Counted from the first letter of the stretch, positions 42,850 to 51,637 are shown. The stretch is DNA of 64,000 bases from an uncultured Myxococcales bacterium (GCA_903929795.1 CAIYWC010000040.1:16425-80424); one strand, 5' to 3'. Made by a program: numbers and translations. Notes: a model not told the origin generated them from the letters alone.

Positions 42850-44241
42850 CTACTTGGGGCAGGCAGACTTGAGCGCCTGCGCAGCTTGCACCAGGTGAAA
42901 CGTCAGACCCGTCGCCGAATCCGCCACGGGCTTGCCCGTTTGCTGCAGCAGCTTGTCCAGCGCCGCGCCGGTCAGCGACGGCTTGCAGGCCACAAGCAGC
43001 GCAGCAACGCCCGCTGCGACCGGCGTCGCTTGGGAAGTGCCGGACATCGTCGCGGTGCCGCCGCCCATGCCGACCGAGACGATCGGCGCGCCGGGGGCCA
43101 CGAGATGCAAGTTCTTGCCGCGATTGGAGAAACAGGTGAGCGTGCCAGCCTTGGGCGCTTTGTCGGCGCAGAGTCCGGGATAGTTGGCCGAGGCCAAGTC
43201 GCGCGTGTAGAGCGCGCCGACCGGGTGCACTTGCGCGAGGCACGCGGGATTGCCCAGGCCGTTCTTGACGCCCTCGTTGCCGGCGGCCGCAAAGACGGCC
43301 ACGCCCTTTTGATCCAGCAGCTTGACCGCGGCCGACGTCGCTGGGTCGGACTTGTCACACGCGCCCGCCCAGCTCTGCTGCGAGCCCAGGCTCATGTTGA
43401 TGACGCGGACGTTGAGCGCTTTGGCGTGCGCTGCCACCCAATCCAAGCCTGCGAGGATGTCCGAGTCGCTGCCGGAGCCGCTCTTGTCCAGGACTTTCAC
43501 GGCCACGACGTCGGCGCCCGGCGCCATGCCTGGCGCGGCGACTTTCCCGGCGCTGACCAGGATGCCGGAGACGTGCGTGCCGTGGCCTTCGTCGTCGGTT
43601 GCGAAATTCGATTCCGACGTGCCGTTGGGCGGACAGGCGCCCTGAGTAAAGCAGTGCTGTCCCGCGACGTGGCCAGCCAAGTCCGGGTGCGTCGCATCGA
43701 TTCCAGTGTCGATAACGGCGATCCGCACGCCTTTGCCGGTGAAGCCGAGCTTGTGCGCGTCGGTCGCTTGAACCATCGGCCCGGCGTACTTCAGGTTCGT
43801 CTCCATCCGCAGGTCGTCCTGAACGGAAGCGACTTCCGGCATGGCCGCAATCGCCTCGCGCCATGCCGGATTCGCCCGCACGGCCACGGCCGGCACAAGC
43901 GCGTAAACCCTCGTCACAGCGACGGATTCGCGCGGCAGCTGCTGCAGGAGCCGGTCGCGGATCTCACCGATTCGCGCGGCGCGGTCGGCGTCATCCAGCT
44001 CATCGGCGAGCTCCACCGCAAGGTTGACAATGAATGGCGCCGGCGCGTCGGCGTCCGGTGCGACGGCCGCGGCCGCAGCACCGGGCGCAAAGGCGGCGCC
44101 ATCCCGGGCACCGGCGTCCGGAGCTGCGGCATCCGACGGTGGCGATTCACCCGCAGGTTCGGCGGCACAGGCAGCAAGCGTGACGGCAAGAACCACGGCG
44201 ATCGTCGCGCGTGGCAGGAATCGGGCGAGAAACGGCTTCAT
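42850..44241 (-). CDS. Subtilisin-family (S8) serine protease lipoprotein
   Basis: 463 residues from ATG 44241 behind GGGAG. A lipoprotein signal ends in TLAAC. An Ala/Asp/Pro-rich linker follows, then an I9-like propeptide (about 65-145, ending EVASVQDDLRME). The catalytic domain has Asp in AVIDTGID, His in DEGHGTHVSG and Ser in SGTSQATPVAAG, plus the oxyanion Asn in AAAGNEG. The Gln in GTSQATP replaces the usual Met, a tolerated variant. Several extra Cys pairs suggest disulphides and an extracytoplasmic location. It is probably an anchored secreted protease. The 5' region contains the nested inverted repeats described separately. Confidence 0.92.
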   Translation of the reverse strand: MKPFLARFLPRATIAVVLAVTLAACAAEPAGESPPSDAAAPDAGARDGAAFAPGAAAAAVAPDADAPAPFIVNLAVELADELDDADRAARIGEIRDRLLQQLPRESVAVTRVYALVPAVAVRANPAWREAIAAMPEVASVQDDLRMETNLKYAGPMVQATDAHKLGFTGKGVRIAVIDTGIDATHPDLAGHVAGQHCFTQGACPPNGTSESNFATDDEGHGTHVSGILVSAGKVAAPGMAPGADVVAVKVLDKSGSGSDSDILAGLDWVAAHAKALNVRVINMSLGSQQSWAGACDKSDPATSAAVKLLDQKGVAVFAAAGNEGVKNGLGNPACLAQVHPVGALYTRDLASANYPGLCADKAPKAGTLTCFSNRGKNLHLVAPGAPIVSVGMGGGTATMSGTSQATPVAAGVAALLVACKPSLTGAALDKLLQQTGKPVADSATGLTFHLVQAAQALKSACPK

Positions 44242-44367
44242 GAAGACTCCCGGCGTGAGCGGTCAGATGCCCACGCAGGAGGTCCTTGCATCGCGTGTGC
44301 CAAGACGCGTTTTTGAAGTTATCCAGTTATTTCAGATGATTTTAGCGCGCAGAGCGCACGTGACGGT

Positions 44368-44418
44368 GTGCAAGTGAGACCGAATTTTGGTCTCACAAGT
44401 CTCACTTGCACTGCAAGT
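44368..44418. repeat. Nested, mutually exclusive inverted repeats between the isc operon and the S8 protease gene
   Basis: A perfect 13-bp inverted repeat, GTGCAAGTGAGAC (44368-44380) and GTCTCACTTGCAC (44399-44411), encloses a second arm GGTCTCAC (44389-44396) that pairs 8 bp with GTGAGACC (44374-44381). A third pair, ACTTGCA (44404-44410) and TGCAAGT (44412-44418), overlaps the outer arm. Only one of the three pairings can form at a time. There is no T-run on either strand. Another GTGAGACC lies at 44450-44457 inside the radical SAM gene. Confidence 0.8.
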
Positions 44419-44420
44419 CC

Positions 44421-45284
44421 TTATTCACTCAGCGCAATATCCGCGGCGAGTGAGACCGCTGACAGCTCTTCGGCCGCCGTCAGGACGCGCCCCAGCTCCG
44501 GCGCACGCGCCAGCCGGACCTCGCGTGCCGGCCCCATCGGCAAGTAGTGCGTCATGAGATTCAGCTGAATTTCTGGATAGTCACGCGTCAAGCGCGCGAC
44601 GACGGGCTGGGTGCAGCACGCCAGGTGCCCCGGCATCGCGAGGTGGCGGAGCATCAGCCCACGCGGGCGCGCGAACTCCAACGTGCGCGTCACCTCGCGG
44701 TCTTGCAGCGCGCCGTCGATGCCCGCCAGGCGCTCGGCACAAGCCGGGTTGCCAAATTTCACGTCGACCAGCCAGGTCGCCACTACGGGTGCCAGCAGAT
44801 CGCGCGCCAGATCGCTCAACAAGCCATTGCAATTCCATACGATCGGCAACCAATCCGCGTCGGGCACTTGCGCAAGTACCTCCAGAATGGCGACCGCGCT
44901 CACGGTCGGATCGCCGCCGACAAAGCTGAGCGTCCGCGCGCCTTGTGCTTTGCGTTTGCGCAGTTGCGGCACAAACCACGCCGCGTTGAGCGTCTGCGCT
45001 GGCGCCGCGTGCGGATGCACCACATGGTGCCACTCGGAGCAAAATAGGCAGCGCAGGCTGCAGCCACCGAGATCGACGAGCCACGTCGGCGTGATCGCCG
45101 CTTCCTCGCCGACAGACAGCAGCTCGCGGTAGACCGTCGCGGATCCGTCCAGGCGGCAAAATGCCCCAAATTTACTGGATGTTCTGTCGACCCCGCACGC
45201 GCGCGGGCACAGGCGGCATGCGCGCAGGCTGGCACGCGCGTCGGCGAGAAGCGCCGGGCTGACCCTACTTGATACGCTGGCCAT
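44421..45284 (-). CDS. PflX-like radical SAM protein
   Basis: 287 residues from ATG 45284, which overlaps the end of hscA by 20 bases. The N-terminus carries [12 protein letters not shown] followed by FGAFC, the extra Cys cluster typical of PflX/COG1313 proteins. The radical SAM motif is CSLRCLFC (CxxxCxxC) near residue 85, and FVGGDPT forms the SAM-binding GGEP-like loop. Such proteins are homologues of pyruvate-formate-lyase activase with unknown targets. Its position as last gene of the isc operon, where enteric bacteria have fdx, makes it an Fe-S client or accessory of the operon (inference). Confidence 0.85.
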   Translation of the reverse strand: MASVSSRVSPALLADARASLRACRLCPRACGVDRTSSKFGAFCRLDGSATVYRELLSVGEEAAITPTWLVDLGGCSLRCLFCSEWHHVVHPHAAPAQTLNAAWFVPQLRKRKAQGARTLSFVGGDPTVSAVAILEVLAQVPDADWLPIVWNCNGLLSDLARDLLAPVVATWLVDVKFGNPACAERLAGIDGALQDREVTRTLEFARPRGLMLRHLAMPGHLACCTQPVVARLTRDYPEIQLNLMTHYLPMGPAREVRLARAPELGRVLTAAEELSAVSLAADIALSE

Positions 45285-47196
45285 GGTGGTCGGGCTTGAC
45301 GGCCGCCGGATCGGGCCCCTGCGCCAGCACATCCGCCAGCCGCGGGTCGTGCACCGCCGTGTTCAGCGCCTCCGCCAACGCCAGCTCCGCCAGCCGCCAC
45401 GTCGCGTCGTTCAGCCGCCGCTGCGCCTTGCGCACCGGATCCGCCTGCTGGGTCCGCAGCGCAGCCGACAGCCCGGCTATGGCGCCATCGATCTCCTCGC
45501 GCTCGTCCGCGTCCAGCCGCTGACCCGCCGGACCCGTCAGCGCCCGCCGCGTCGCCTCCAGGATCTGGTCCGCCTCGTTCTTGGCGTCCAGGAACATCCG
45601 GTAGTTCAGGTCGTCTTCCGCGTGGTCAAACGCGTCCTCCAACATCCGGACGACCTCGTCGTCCGTCAAGCCATACGTCGGCTTCACTTCAATGGATTTC
45701 TCGCGACCGGTGCGAACGTCTTTGGCCATGACGTGCAGGATGCCGTTGGCGTCGATGAGGAAAGTCACCGCCACGCGTGCCAGCCCCGCCGGCAAGGGCT
45801 CGATCGGAATCACGAATTTCGCCAACGACCGGCAATCCTTGACGAGCTCGCGATCGCCTTGAAGCACGTGCACGACGACGCCGGTCTGGTTGTCCACCGA
45901 AGTCGTGAATTCCTCCGTCGCGGACGCCGGAATCGCGCTGTTGCGGTTGATGATCTTCACCACCACGTCGCCCACGGTCTCCATGCCCAGCGACAGCGGC
46001 GTCACGTCCAGCAGCAGCATGTCGCGCCGGCCCGTGGTCATGATGTCGGCCTGCACCGCCGCGCCCAGCGCCACGACTTGGTCCGGATCGATGTCGCCGC
46101 GCGGAACTTTACCAAATAATTCCTCAACTTTGCGCCGCACCAACGGGATCCGCGTCGAACCGCCGACAAGCAGCACCTCATCCAGCTCCGCCGCCGACAG
46201 CCCGGAATCGCGCAGCGCTTGCCGGCACGGCGCCAGCGTCTTTTCGACCAGCGGCGCGATCAGCGCCTCGAAATCGGTGCGGTCAAAAGCCAGCTCGATG
46301 CGCTGTCCTTCCAGCAATTCCGCTTGCACCACAGCGTGTTCCGAAGCAGAAAGCGCAATTTTCAGCTCGATGCACGCCTTGCGCAGCCGCTGCAACTTCT
46401 CCGCATCGCCGCGCACCGAAATGCCTGCCCGCTCCAGCTGTTCGGCGACGGTCGCCACCACCAGCCGGTCAAAATCGTCGCCGCCCAGGTGCGTATCGCC
46501 GCCCGTCGCCAGCACTTCGGTCAGGCCTTCGTGCATCGCGAGGATCGAGACGTCAAAAGTGCCGCCGCCCAAATCATAAACCACAATGCGGCCTTGCGGC
46601 TTCTTGTCCAGCCCATACGCCAGCGCGGCGGCCGTCGGCTCGTTGACGATCCGCAGCACGTCCAGCCCCGCCAGCCGCCCCGCGTCCTTGGTCGCCTGGC
46701 GCTGCGCGTCGTTGAAGTACGCCGGCACCGTGATGACCGCTTTTTCAACCGCGTGGCCCAGATGCGCTTCCGCCCGCGCCTTCAGTTCGCGCAACACGTG
46801 CGCGCTCAGTTCTGGAGGTGTCAGCTTCTGGCCCGCGACTTCGATCCGCACCGCCGCCGATCCGGCCGCCCTATGGACCTGGAACGGCAACATCCCGAGT
46901 TCATGAACGATCTCCGGCGCGCTGCGGCCCATCATCCGCTTGACCGAGTAGATCGTCCGTTCCGGGTGCGTCAGCAGCTGCGCGTTGGCCGTGTGCCCGA
47001 CCGCGTGCACCTGACCGTTGGCGGCAAACGCAATGACAGAAGGCACCATCGGCCCGTCCGCGCCGCCGATCACCTGCGGCTTGCCATCCGCGCCCACGTA
47101 CGCCACGAGGCTGTTCGTCGTGCCGAGGTCGATCCCGACCGCGACGACTTTTTTGTCCCGGCGCTTGTCACCGCCAAACGAGATCTGGATTGCCAT
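45265..47196 (-). CDS. hscA: Fe-S assembly Hsp70 chaperone HscA
   Basis: 643 residues from ATG 47196, seven bases after hscB. DnaK-type ATPase domain: [14 protein letters not shown] near 20, [13 protein letters not shown] near 150, [12 protein letters not shown] near 200 and [11 protein letters not shown] near 345. The substrate-binding domain begins near 400 ([11 protein letters not shown]). Context (next to hscB and iscU) separates it from general DnaK. It releases clusters from IscU, recognising the LPPIK motif that is present in the IscU here. The C-terminal lid is Ala/Arg-rich. The 3' end overlaps the radical SAM gene, so downstream translation is probably coupled. Confidence 0.94.
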   Translation of the reverse strand: MAIQISFGGDKRRDKKVVAVGIDLGTTNSLVAYVGADGKPQVIGGADGPMVPSVIAFAANGQVHAVGHTANAQLLTHPERTIYSVKRMMGRSAPEIVHELGMLPFQVHRAAGSAAVRIEVAGQKLTPPELSAHVLRELKARAEAHLGHAVEKAVITVPAYFNDAQRQATKDAGRLAGLDVLRIVNEPTAAALAYGLDKKPQGRIVVYDLGGGTFDVSILAMHEGLTEVLATGGDTHLGGDDFDRLVVATVAEQLERAGISVRGDAEKLQRLRKACIELKIALSASEHAVVQAELLEGQRIELAFDRTDFEALIAPLVEKTLAPCRQALRDSGLSAAELDEVLLVGGSTRIPLVRRKVEELFGKVPRGDIDPDQVVALGAAVQADIMTTGRRDMLLLDVTPLSLGMETVGDVVVKIINRNSAIPASATEEFTTSVDNQTGVVVHVLQGDRELVKDCRSLAKFVIPIEPLPAGLARVAVTFLIDANGILHVMAKDVRTGREKSIEVKPTYGLTDDEVVRMLEDAFDHAEDDLNYRMFLDAKNEADQILEATRRALTGPAGQRLDADEREEIDGAIAGLSAALRTQQADPVRKAQRRLNDATWRLAELALAEALNTAVHDPRLADVLAQGPDPAAVKPDHHGQRIK

Positions 47197-47203
47197 GCAG
47201 TGC

Positions 47204-47890
47204 TCAGTTGGCCGAATCAGCGGCGTCTGGGGCGGAAAGTGCCGTCGTTGCACGGCCAATGAGGTTGTCGACGTAGCGTGCCTGGCCGAGCACAGCACGC
47301 AAGCGCGCGCGCGCGGCCGAGGCACCGTCTCCCGCCTGCGCAGCATCCCACGCCGCGGCAGCATCCGCCAACTCCGCGCCCAACGCGGCCCGCTGCGCCT
47401 GAAAATCAGTCAGTAACTCAGCCAGTTGCGCGCGCGCCGCGGGATCGTGACCAGCCTCATCGATCGCCTCATTGGCGTCCAGGACGAGCGCGAGCAGGCT
47501 CGGCGGCGGCCGGTAGCGCTCGTCGGGCGCTTCGCCGGCCAGCAGCAGCACATAGGCCGCGCGCTGCTCCAGCGTCTTCAGACCGCGCCACGCGTCGTTG
47601 ACGCGCGAGGAATGCCACTGCGCCTGGGCGACGGCGTGCGGGCCCTGGGCATGGAAGCGGTCCGGATGCAGGTCGCGAATCAGGCTGCGGTGCGCGATCT
47701 CGATGGCCGCAGCGTCCAGCAGGATGCGCCGTGGCAGGCCGAGGATCGCGAAATGGTCCGGCTCCGGCTCGCCCGGCACCGGCTGACGATCCAGGTCGAT
47801 CGCGCCCGTCGCCGGGTCCAGCACCCACGGCCGAACGGCGCGGGGCGCATCCGGCGAATCGCGCGCGGGACGGTCAAATTGCTCAGCCAT
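47204..47890 (-). CDS. hscB: Fe-S assembly J-domain co-chaperone HscB
   Basis: 228 residues from ATG 47890; a TTG 15 bases upstream is possible. About 40 N-terminal residues precede the J-domain, whose HPD motif is at 75-77 (DLHPDRF). [10 protein letters not shown] and [10 protein letters not shown] follow, as in HscB. The C-terminal three-helix IscU-binding domain ends in [18 protein letters not shown]. It brings IscU to HscA and stimulates its ATPase. The N-terminal extension has no CxxC zinc motif, unlike the eukaryotic homologue. Seven bases separate it from hscA. Confidence 0.92.
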   Translation of the reverse strand: MAEQFDRPARDSPDAPRAVRPWVLDPATGAIDLDRQPVPGEPEPDHFAILGLPRRILLDAAAIEIAHRSLIRDLHPDRFHAQGPHAVAQAQWHSSRVNDAWRGLKTLEQRAAYVLLLAGEAPDERYRPPPSLLALVLDANEAIDEAGHDPAARAQLAELLTDFQAQRAALGAELADAAAAWDAAQAGDGASAARARLRAVLGQARYVDNLIGRATTALSAPDAADSAN

Positions 47891-47913
47891 TTCAGTTGAT
47901 TCCAAGCGATCGG

Positions 47914-48234
47914 TCAGGCAGCGAAGGACGAACCACAGCCGCAGCTGGACGTGGCGTTGGGGTTCTTGAAGACAAAGCCCTTGCCGTTCAGCCCGCCCTC
48001 GAAGTCCAGCGTCGTGCCGTCCAGAAAAACCAGGCTCTTGCGGTCGACGAAGATCTTGGGGCTCTCGCCGAACACGCGGTCGCCGAGGCGCGCTTCTTTT
48101 TCGAAATCAAGCACATAGCTCAACCCCGAGCAGCCACCACCGGTGACGCCCACGCGGATGCCGGCGAGCTCGACGTTGGCTTCCGCCGCGACAATTTTCA
48201 GACGTTCAATGGCGCTTTCCGTGACAACAATCAT
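47914..48234 (-). CDS. iscA: A-type Fe-S carrier IscA
   Basis: 106 residues from ATG 48234 (GAGAGG upstream); an upstream frame start inside iscU is rejected. The three conserved cysteines are Cys35 (GGGCSGLSY), Cys98 and Cys100 (SCGCGSSF). It carries [2Fe-2S]/[4Fe-4S] clusters or iron from the IscU machinery to target proteins. It lies in the classic position between iscU and hscB. Confidence 0.95.
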   Translation of the reverse strand: MIVVTESAIERLKIVAAEANVELAGIRVGVTGGGCSGLSYVLDFEKEARLGDRVFGESPKIFVDRKSLVFLDGTTLDFEGGLNGKGFVFKNPNATSSCGCGSSFAA

Positions 48235-48259
48235 CGCAATGCCTCTCCGGGTGACGAGC

Positions 48260-48649
48260 CTAAGCCTTCTTCTCTTGTTTCGCGGCAAAATCCGCCAGCG
48301 CCGCGCGGATCGCGTCTTCCGCCAGCACGGAGCAGTGAATCTTGATCGGCGGCAGGTTCAGCTCCTGCACGATGTCCGTGTTGCGGATCGCCGCCGCTTC
48401 CGCCAGCGTCTTGCCTTTGACCCACTCGGTCGCCAGCGACGAGGACGCGATCGCCGATCCGCAGCCGAAAGTCTTGAAGCGCGCGTCCTCGATCACGCCG
48501 TTGGCGCCGACCTTGATTTGCAGCTTCATGACATCACCGCACTCGGGCGCGCCCACGACGCCCGTGCCGACCGTCGGGTCGTCCTTGGGCAGCGCGCCGA
48601 CGTTGCGCGGGTTATTGTAGTGATCCAGGACTTTTTCAGAATACGCCAT
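48260..48649 (-). CDS. iscU: Fe-S scaffold protein IscU
   Basis: 129 residues, canonical length. Cluster ligands Cys37 (APECGD), Asp39, Cys63 (GCGSAIASSS) and Cys106 (KIHCSVLAEDAI) keep exactly the enteric numbering, and the HscA recognition motif is LPPIK at 99-103. It receives sulphur from IscS and assembles the cluster. Together with hscA and hscB in the same operon this marks a true ISC rather than SUF or NIF system. Confidence 0.97.
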   Translation of the reverse strand: MAYSEKVLDHYNNPRNVGALPKDDPTVGTGVVGAPECGDVMKLQIKVGANGVIEDARFKTFGCGSAIASSSLATEWVKGKTLAEAAAIRNTDIVQELNLPPIKIHCSVLAEDAIRAALADFAAKQEKKA

Positions 48650-48683
48650 CGCTACACGACCTTTTTGCAGTCAAATCAAAATC

Positions 48684-49907
48684 TTAGTGCCCCGTCCAAT
48701 TCACGGTCCGCAAGTCGATGCCTTCTTGCACCATCTCCCACAGCGGCGACATTTCGCGCAGCCGGGTCACGACGTCCACCACGCGGGCAATCGTGTAATC
48801 GATCTCTTCCTCGGTGTTGAACCGGCCGATTCCAAAGCGGATTGACGTGTGCGCCAGCTCGTCATTCACGCCCAGCGCCTTCAGCACGTAGCTCGGCTCC
48901 AGCGACGACGACGTGCACGCGCTGCCGGACGACACCGCGATGTCGCTGATGCCCATGAGCAGCGACTCGCCTTCCACGTACGCGAACGACACGTTCAGGC
49001 TGCCCGGCGCCCGCTCGGTCGCGTGGCCGTTCAGGTAAATGTGCTGCAGCTGCGACGTCAGGCCATTCCACAGGCGATCCCGCAGCGCCGCGATCCGCGC
49101 CGTCTCTTCGGCCAGGTTCTGCGTGATCAGCTCCGCCGCCTCGCCAAACGCCACGATCAGCGGCACCGCCAGCGTGCCGGAACGCAGCCCGCGCTCGTGC
49201 CCACCGCCGTGCATCTGCGCTTCCAGCCGCACCCGCGGATTCTTGCGCCGCACGTACAGCGCGCCAATGCCCTTGGGCCCGTACAGCTTGTGCGCCGTAA
49301 ACGCCAAGATATCGATTCCCAGCTCCTCGACATTCAAGGGGATTTTGCCAATCGCCTGCGCCGCGTCGCAAAAGAACAGGATCCCGCGCTTTTTGCACAG
49401 CTTGCCGATCTCGGCCAGCGGCTGCACCACGCCGATCTCGTTGTTCACCGCCATGATCGACACCAGAATCGTCTGGTCGGTCATCGCCGCTTCAAGCTCC
49501 GCCAAATCGATCAACCCGTCGGGCTTGACCGGCAGGAAAGTCGTGCGAAAACCCTCGCGCTCCAGGGCATGGTGGCTGTCCAGCACCGCCTTGTGCTCGG
49601 TGCACACCGTGATCAGGTGGTCGCCCTTCTCCCGGTACATATGCGCCGCGCCCTTGATCGCCAGGTTGTCCGACTCCGTCGCGCCCGACGTGATGACGAT
49701 CTCCTTGTCCGACGAAGCGCCGATGGCTTTCGCCAGCTGCAGCCGCGCCTTGTCGACCGCCTCTTCCGCCGCGCGGCCAAACGAGTGCGTCTTGGACGCC
49801 GCGTTGCCAAAAATCTCCGTGAAATACGGCAGCATCTTCTCAACCACGCGCGGATCGACCCGAGTCGTCGCGTGATTGTCCATGTAAATCGGTAGCTTGA
49901 CAGTCAT
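48684..49907 (-). CDS. iscS: Cysteine desulfurase IscS
   Basis: 407 residues. Group I desulfurase: [11 protein letters not shown] at the N-terminus, [13 protein letters not shown] near 75, His in TEHKAVLD near 105, the PLP Lys in [11 protein letters not shown] near 207, and the long active-site loop with Cys in [17 protein letters not shown] near 330. The C-terminus [13 protein letters not shown] matches the IscU-binding tail. It takes sulphur from cysteine (cysK in this window makes the substrate) for Fe-S clusters and tRNA thiolation. iscR is nine bases upstream. Confidence 0.97.
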   Translation of the reverse strand: MTVKLPIYMDNHATTRVDPRVVEKMLPYFTEIFGNAASKTHSFGRAAEEAVDKARLQLAKAIGASSDKEIVITSGATESDNLAIKGAAHMYREKGDHLITVCTEHKAVLDSHHALEREGFRTTFLPVKPDGLIDLAELEAAMTDQTILVSIMAVNNEIGVVQPLAEIGKLCKKRGILFFCDAAQAIGKIPLNVEELGIDILAFTAHKLYGPKGIGALYVRRKNPRVRLEAQMHGGGHERGLRSGTLAVPLIVAFGEAAELITQNLAEETARIAALRDRLWNGLTSQLQHIYLNGHATERAPGSLNVSFAYVEGESLLMGISDIAVSSGSACTSSSLEPSYVLKALGVNDELAHTSIRFGIGRFNTEEEIDYTIARVVDVVTRLREMSPLWEMVQEGIDLRTVNWTGH

Positions 49908-49916
49908 CGTGCGTTC

Positions 49917-50318
49917 CTACAGTTGCGCCAACGTCATCGTTTCCAGCACTTGCATCACAGCGGCGTTCAGCGTGTCCAGCGGGCTCTTGATCTCGCAGCC
50001 TTCCAGCCGGCTGCACTGGCCCATCAGATCGCCCTGCTGGCACGGCGCAATGTGCTGTTCGCCGTCCAGGATGCGCACGACCTCCGCCACTGTGATCAGC
50101 GACGGCTCGCGCGCCAGTCGGTAGCCGCCCATCTTGCCCATCGACGCGTCGACCATACCCGCCGTGACCAGTTTGGCCATGACCTTGGGCGTCAAGTCCT
50201 GCGGAAGGTGGTAGCGTTCAGCCAGCTCGCGCGCGGAGAGCGACTCGCCCGCAGGCAGCCCGCCCAGCGCCTTGAGCGCCACCAGGCCGTAATCTGCTTT
50301 GCGGGAAAGTCGGAGCAT
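49917..50318 (-). CDS. iscR: Rrf2-family Fe-S regulator IscR
   Basis: 133 residues from ATG 50318 behind AAGGA. The winged helix is at 2-70 (LSRKADYGL, ELAERYHLPQDLTPKV, GGYRLAREP). Cluster-type cysteines are Cys93, Cys102 and Cys108 (C-x8-C-x5-C), a wider first gap than the C-x5-C-x5-C of E. coli IscR, and the downstream ligand His is absent (CEIKSP). It probably binds a [2Fe-2S] cluster and represses its own operon. It is shorter than the 160-residue enteric protein. The divergent mrp gene shares its control region. Confidence 0.9.
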   Translation of the reverse strand: MLRLSRKADYGLVALKALGGLPAGESLSARELAERYHLPQDLTPKVMAKLVTAGMVDASMGKMGGYRLAREPSLITVAEVVRILDGEQHIAPCQQGDLMGQCSRLEGCEIKSPLDTLNAAVMQVLETMTLAQL

Positions 50319-50356
50319 CAGCACGTGTCCTTGCGGCGGATTCAACTCCGACCAGC

Positions 50357-50377
50357 CAAGTCGCAGATTAGGACTCG
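50357..50377. promoter_or_regulatory. Possible operator over the iscR -10
   Basis: An imperfect dyad CAAGTC-N9-GACTCG overlaps the iscR -10 (50365-50370). The position suits autorepression by an Rrf2 protein. It does not match the E. coli type 1 IscR consensus closely. Confidence 0.3.
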
Positions 50378-50393
50378 TCCCGGCCGGTGTCAA
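50365..50393 (-). promoter_or_regulatory. Promoter of the isc operon
   Basis: Minus strand: perfect TTGACA (50393-50388), a 17-bp spacer and TAATCT (50370-50365), about 40 bases of leader before iscR. Confidence 0.75.
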
Positions 50394-50419
50394 CGCAAAA
50401 GTGCTGCCACGACCATTGC

Positions 50420-50437
50420 GTGTCACGGTTTTGTCAG
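50420..50437. promoter_or_regulatory. Direct-repeat TGTCA box midway between iscR and mrp promoters
   Basis: GTGTCACGGTTTTGTCAG: TGTCA at 50421 and 50432, 11 bp apart. It lies about 27 bp from the iscR -35 on one side and about 27 bp from the mrp -35 on the other. The core matches the boxes at 1423 and 2213. Confidence 0.55.
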
Positions 50438-50464
50438 CAGCCGCGCGGTGTTGAGTCCCGGCGA

Positions 50465-50494
50465 TTGACACTCCACCGCTGTCATCCCTATACC
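50465..50494 (+). promoter_or_regulatory. Promoter of mrp
   Basis: Perfect TTGACA (50465-50470), an 18-bp spacer and TATACC (50489-50494). Confidence 0.7.
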
Positions 50495-50545
50495 GCCGCG
50501 CTGCCGCACTGCGCGCGGCCTCAACACCATGCCCGGGAGAAGCGG

Positions 50546-51637
50546 ATGCCCTTGAGCCACGATGATGTGATGGAAGCGCTGGTGAGCGTCACTGAGCCGG
50601 ACCTGGGCTTGGACCTCGTGTCGGCGAAGCTGGTGCGCGACCTGGACATCTCGGACCATGCGCTGGCGGTGACGATCGCGCTGACGACGCCCGCGACGCC
50701 GCACAAGGAGCGCATCCGCGCGCTTGTGGAAGGTGCGCTGCGGCCGCTGCTGGGCGAGCGCAAGCTGTACCTGACGCTGCAGGCGGATCCGCCGCTGGGC
50801 CGCTCCAAGCTGCCCAACGTGCGGCATGTCCTGGGCGTGGGCGCGGGCAAAGGCGGCGTCGGCAAGTCGACCGTGGCCGTGAACCTCGCGCTTTCCTTGG
50901 CGAAAGCCGGCGCCAAGGTCGGGCTGCTGGACGCGGACGTGTATGGCCCGAGCGTGCCGATCATGCTCGGTCTGCGCGGCCACAAGCCGGTGGTGAACGC
51001 CGAGCGCAAGATCGTCGCGTTCGAGGCACACGGAATTCGCTGTATTTCCATGGGTTTTCTGGTGGGCGAGGACACGGCGGTGGCGTGGCGAGGACCGATG
51101 GTCGGTCGCGCGGTGCAGCAGTTCGTGGAGGACGTCGACTGGGGTCCGCTGGACTACCTCATCGTCGACCTGCCGCCGGGCACTGGCGACGTGATCCTGA
51201 GTCTTTGCCAGGCCTTGCCGCTGACCGGCGCGGTCGTGGTCTCGACCCCGCAGGACGTGGCGTTCGCCGACGTGCTGCGCGCGGTGAAGATGTTCGGGAT
51301 GCTGAAAGTGCCGGTGATCGGCCTGGTCGAGAACATGAGCTACTTTCGCTGCCCGGATAACGGCAAGGATTACAATATTTTTGGCCCAAGTCACAGCGAC
51401 GCGCACTGCCAGGCGCAGGACATCGAGTTCTTGGGACAGCTGCCCATCGATCTCGCGCTCTCTGCGAATGCGGATGCGGGTCGGCCGATCGTGGCAGCCG
51501 AGCCCAATGGCCTGCTGGCGGAGCGGTACCGGCACATCGCGGGCCGCGTCGCCTCGAAGCTCGCCGTGCTGGCCTTCGCGGGCGACAAGTCGGAAGCCGC
51601 GGGCGACGGCTTTTTTGGCGCGCGGCCGAGCGCCTGA
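50546..51637 (+). CDS. mrp: Mrp/ApbC-family Fe-S cluster carrier ATPase
   Basis: 363 residues from ATG 50546 behind GGGAGA. The N-terminal MIP18/DUF59 domain spans 1-90. The deviant Walker A is GKGGVGKST near 105, followed by DADVYGPSVP and VDLPPGTGDV. By family it is a P-loop ATPase that carries [4Fe-4S] clusters to targets. The C-terminal CxxC seen in many homologues is CPDNGKDYNIFG here, so the second Cys is missing and cluster binding may differ. It is divergent from the isc operon and shares the TGTCA box, which supports a role in Fe-S delivery. Confidence 0.93.
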   Translation: MPLSHDDVMEALVSVTEPDLGLDLVSAKLVRDLDISDHALAVTIALTTPATPHKERIRALVEGALRPLLGERKLYLTLQADPPLGRSKLPNVRHVLGVGAGKGGVGKSTVAVNLALSLAKAGAKVGLLDADVYGPSVPIMLGLRGHKPVVNAERKIVAFEAHGIRCISMGFLVGEDTAVAWRGPMVGRAVQQFVEDVDWGPLDYLIVDLPPGTGDVILSLCQALPLTGAVVVSTPQDVAFADVLRAVKMFGMLKVPVIGLVENMSYFRCPDNGKDYNIFGPSHSDAHCQAQDIEFLGQLPIDLALSANADAGRPIVAAEPNGLLAERYRHIAGRVASKLAVLAFAGDKSEAAGDGFFGARPSA

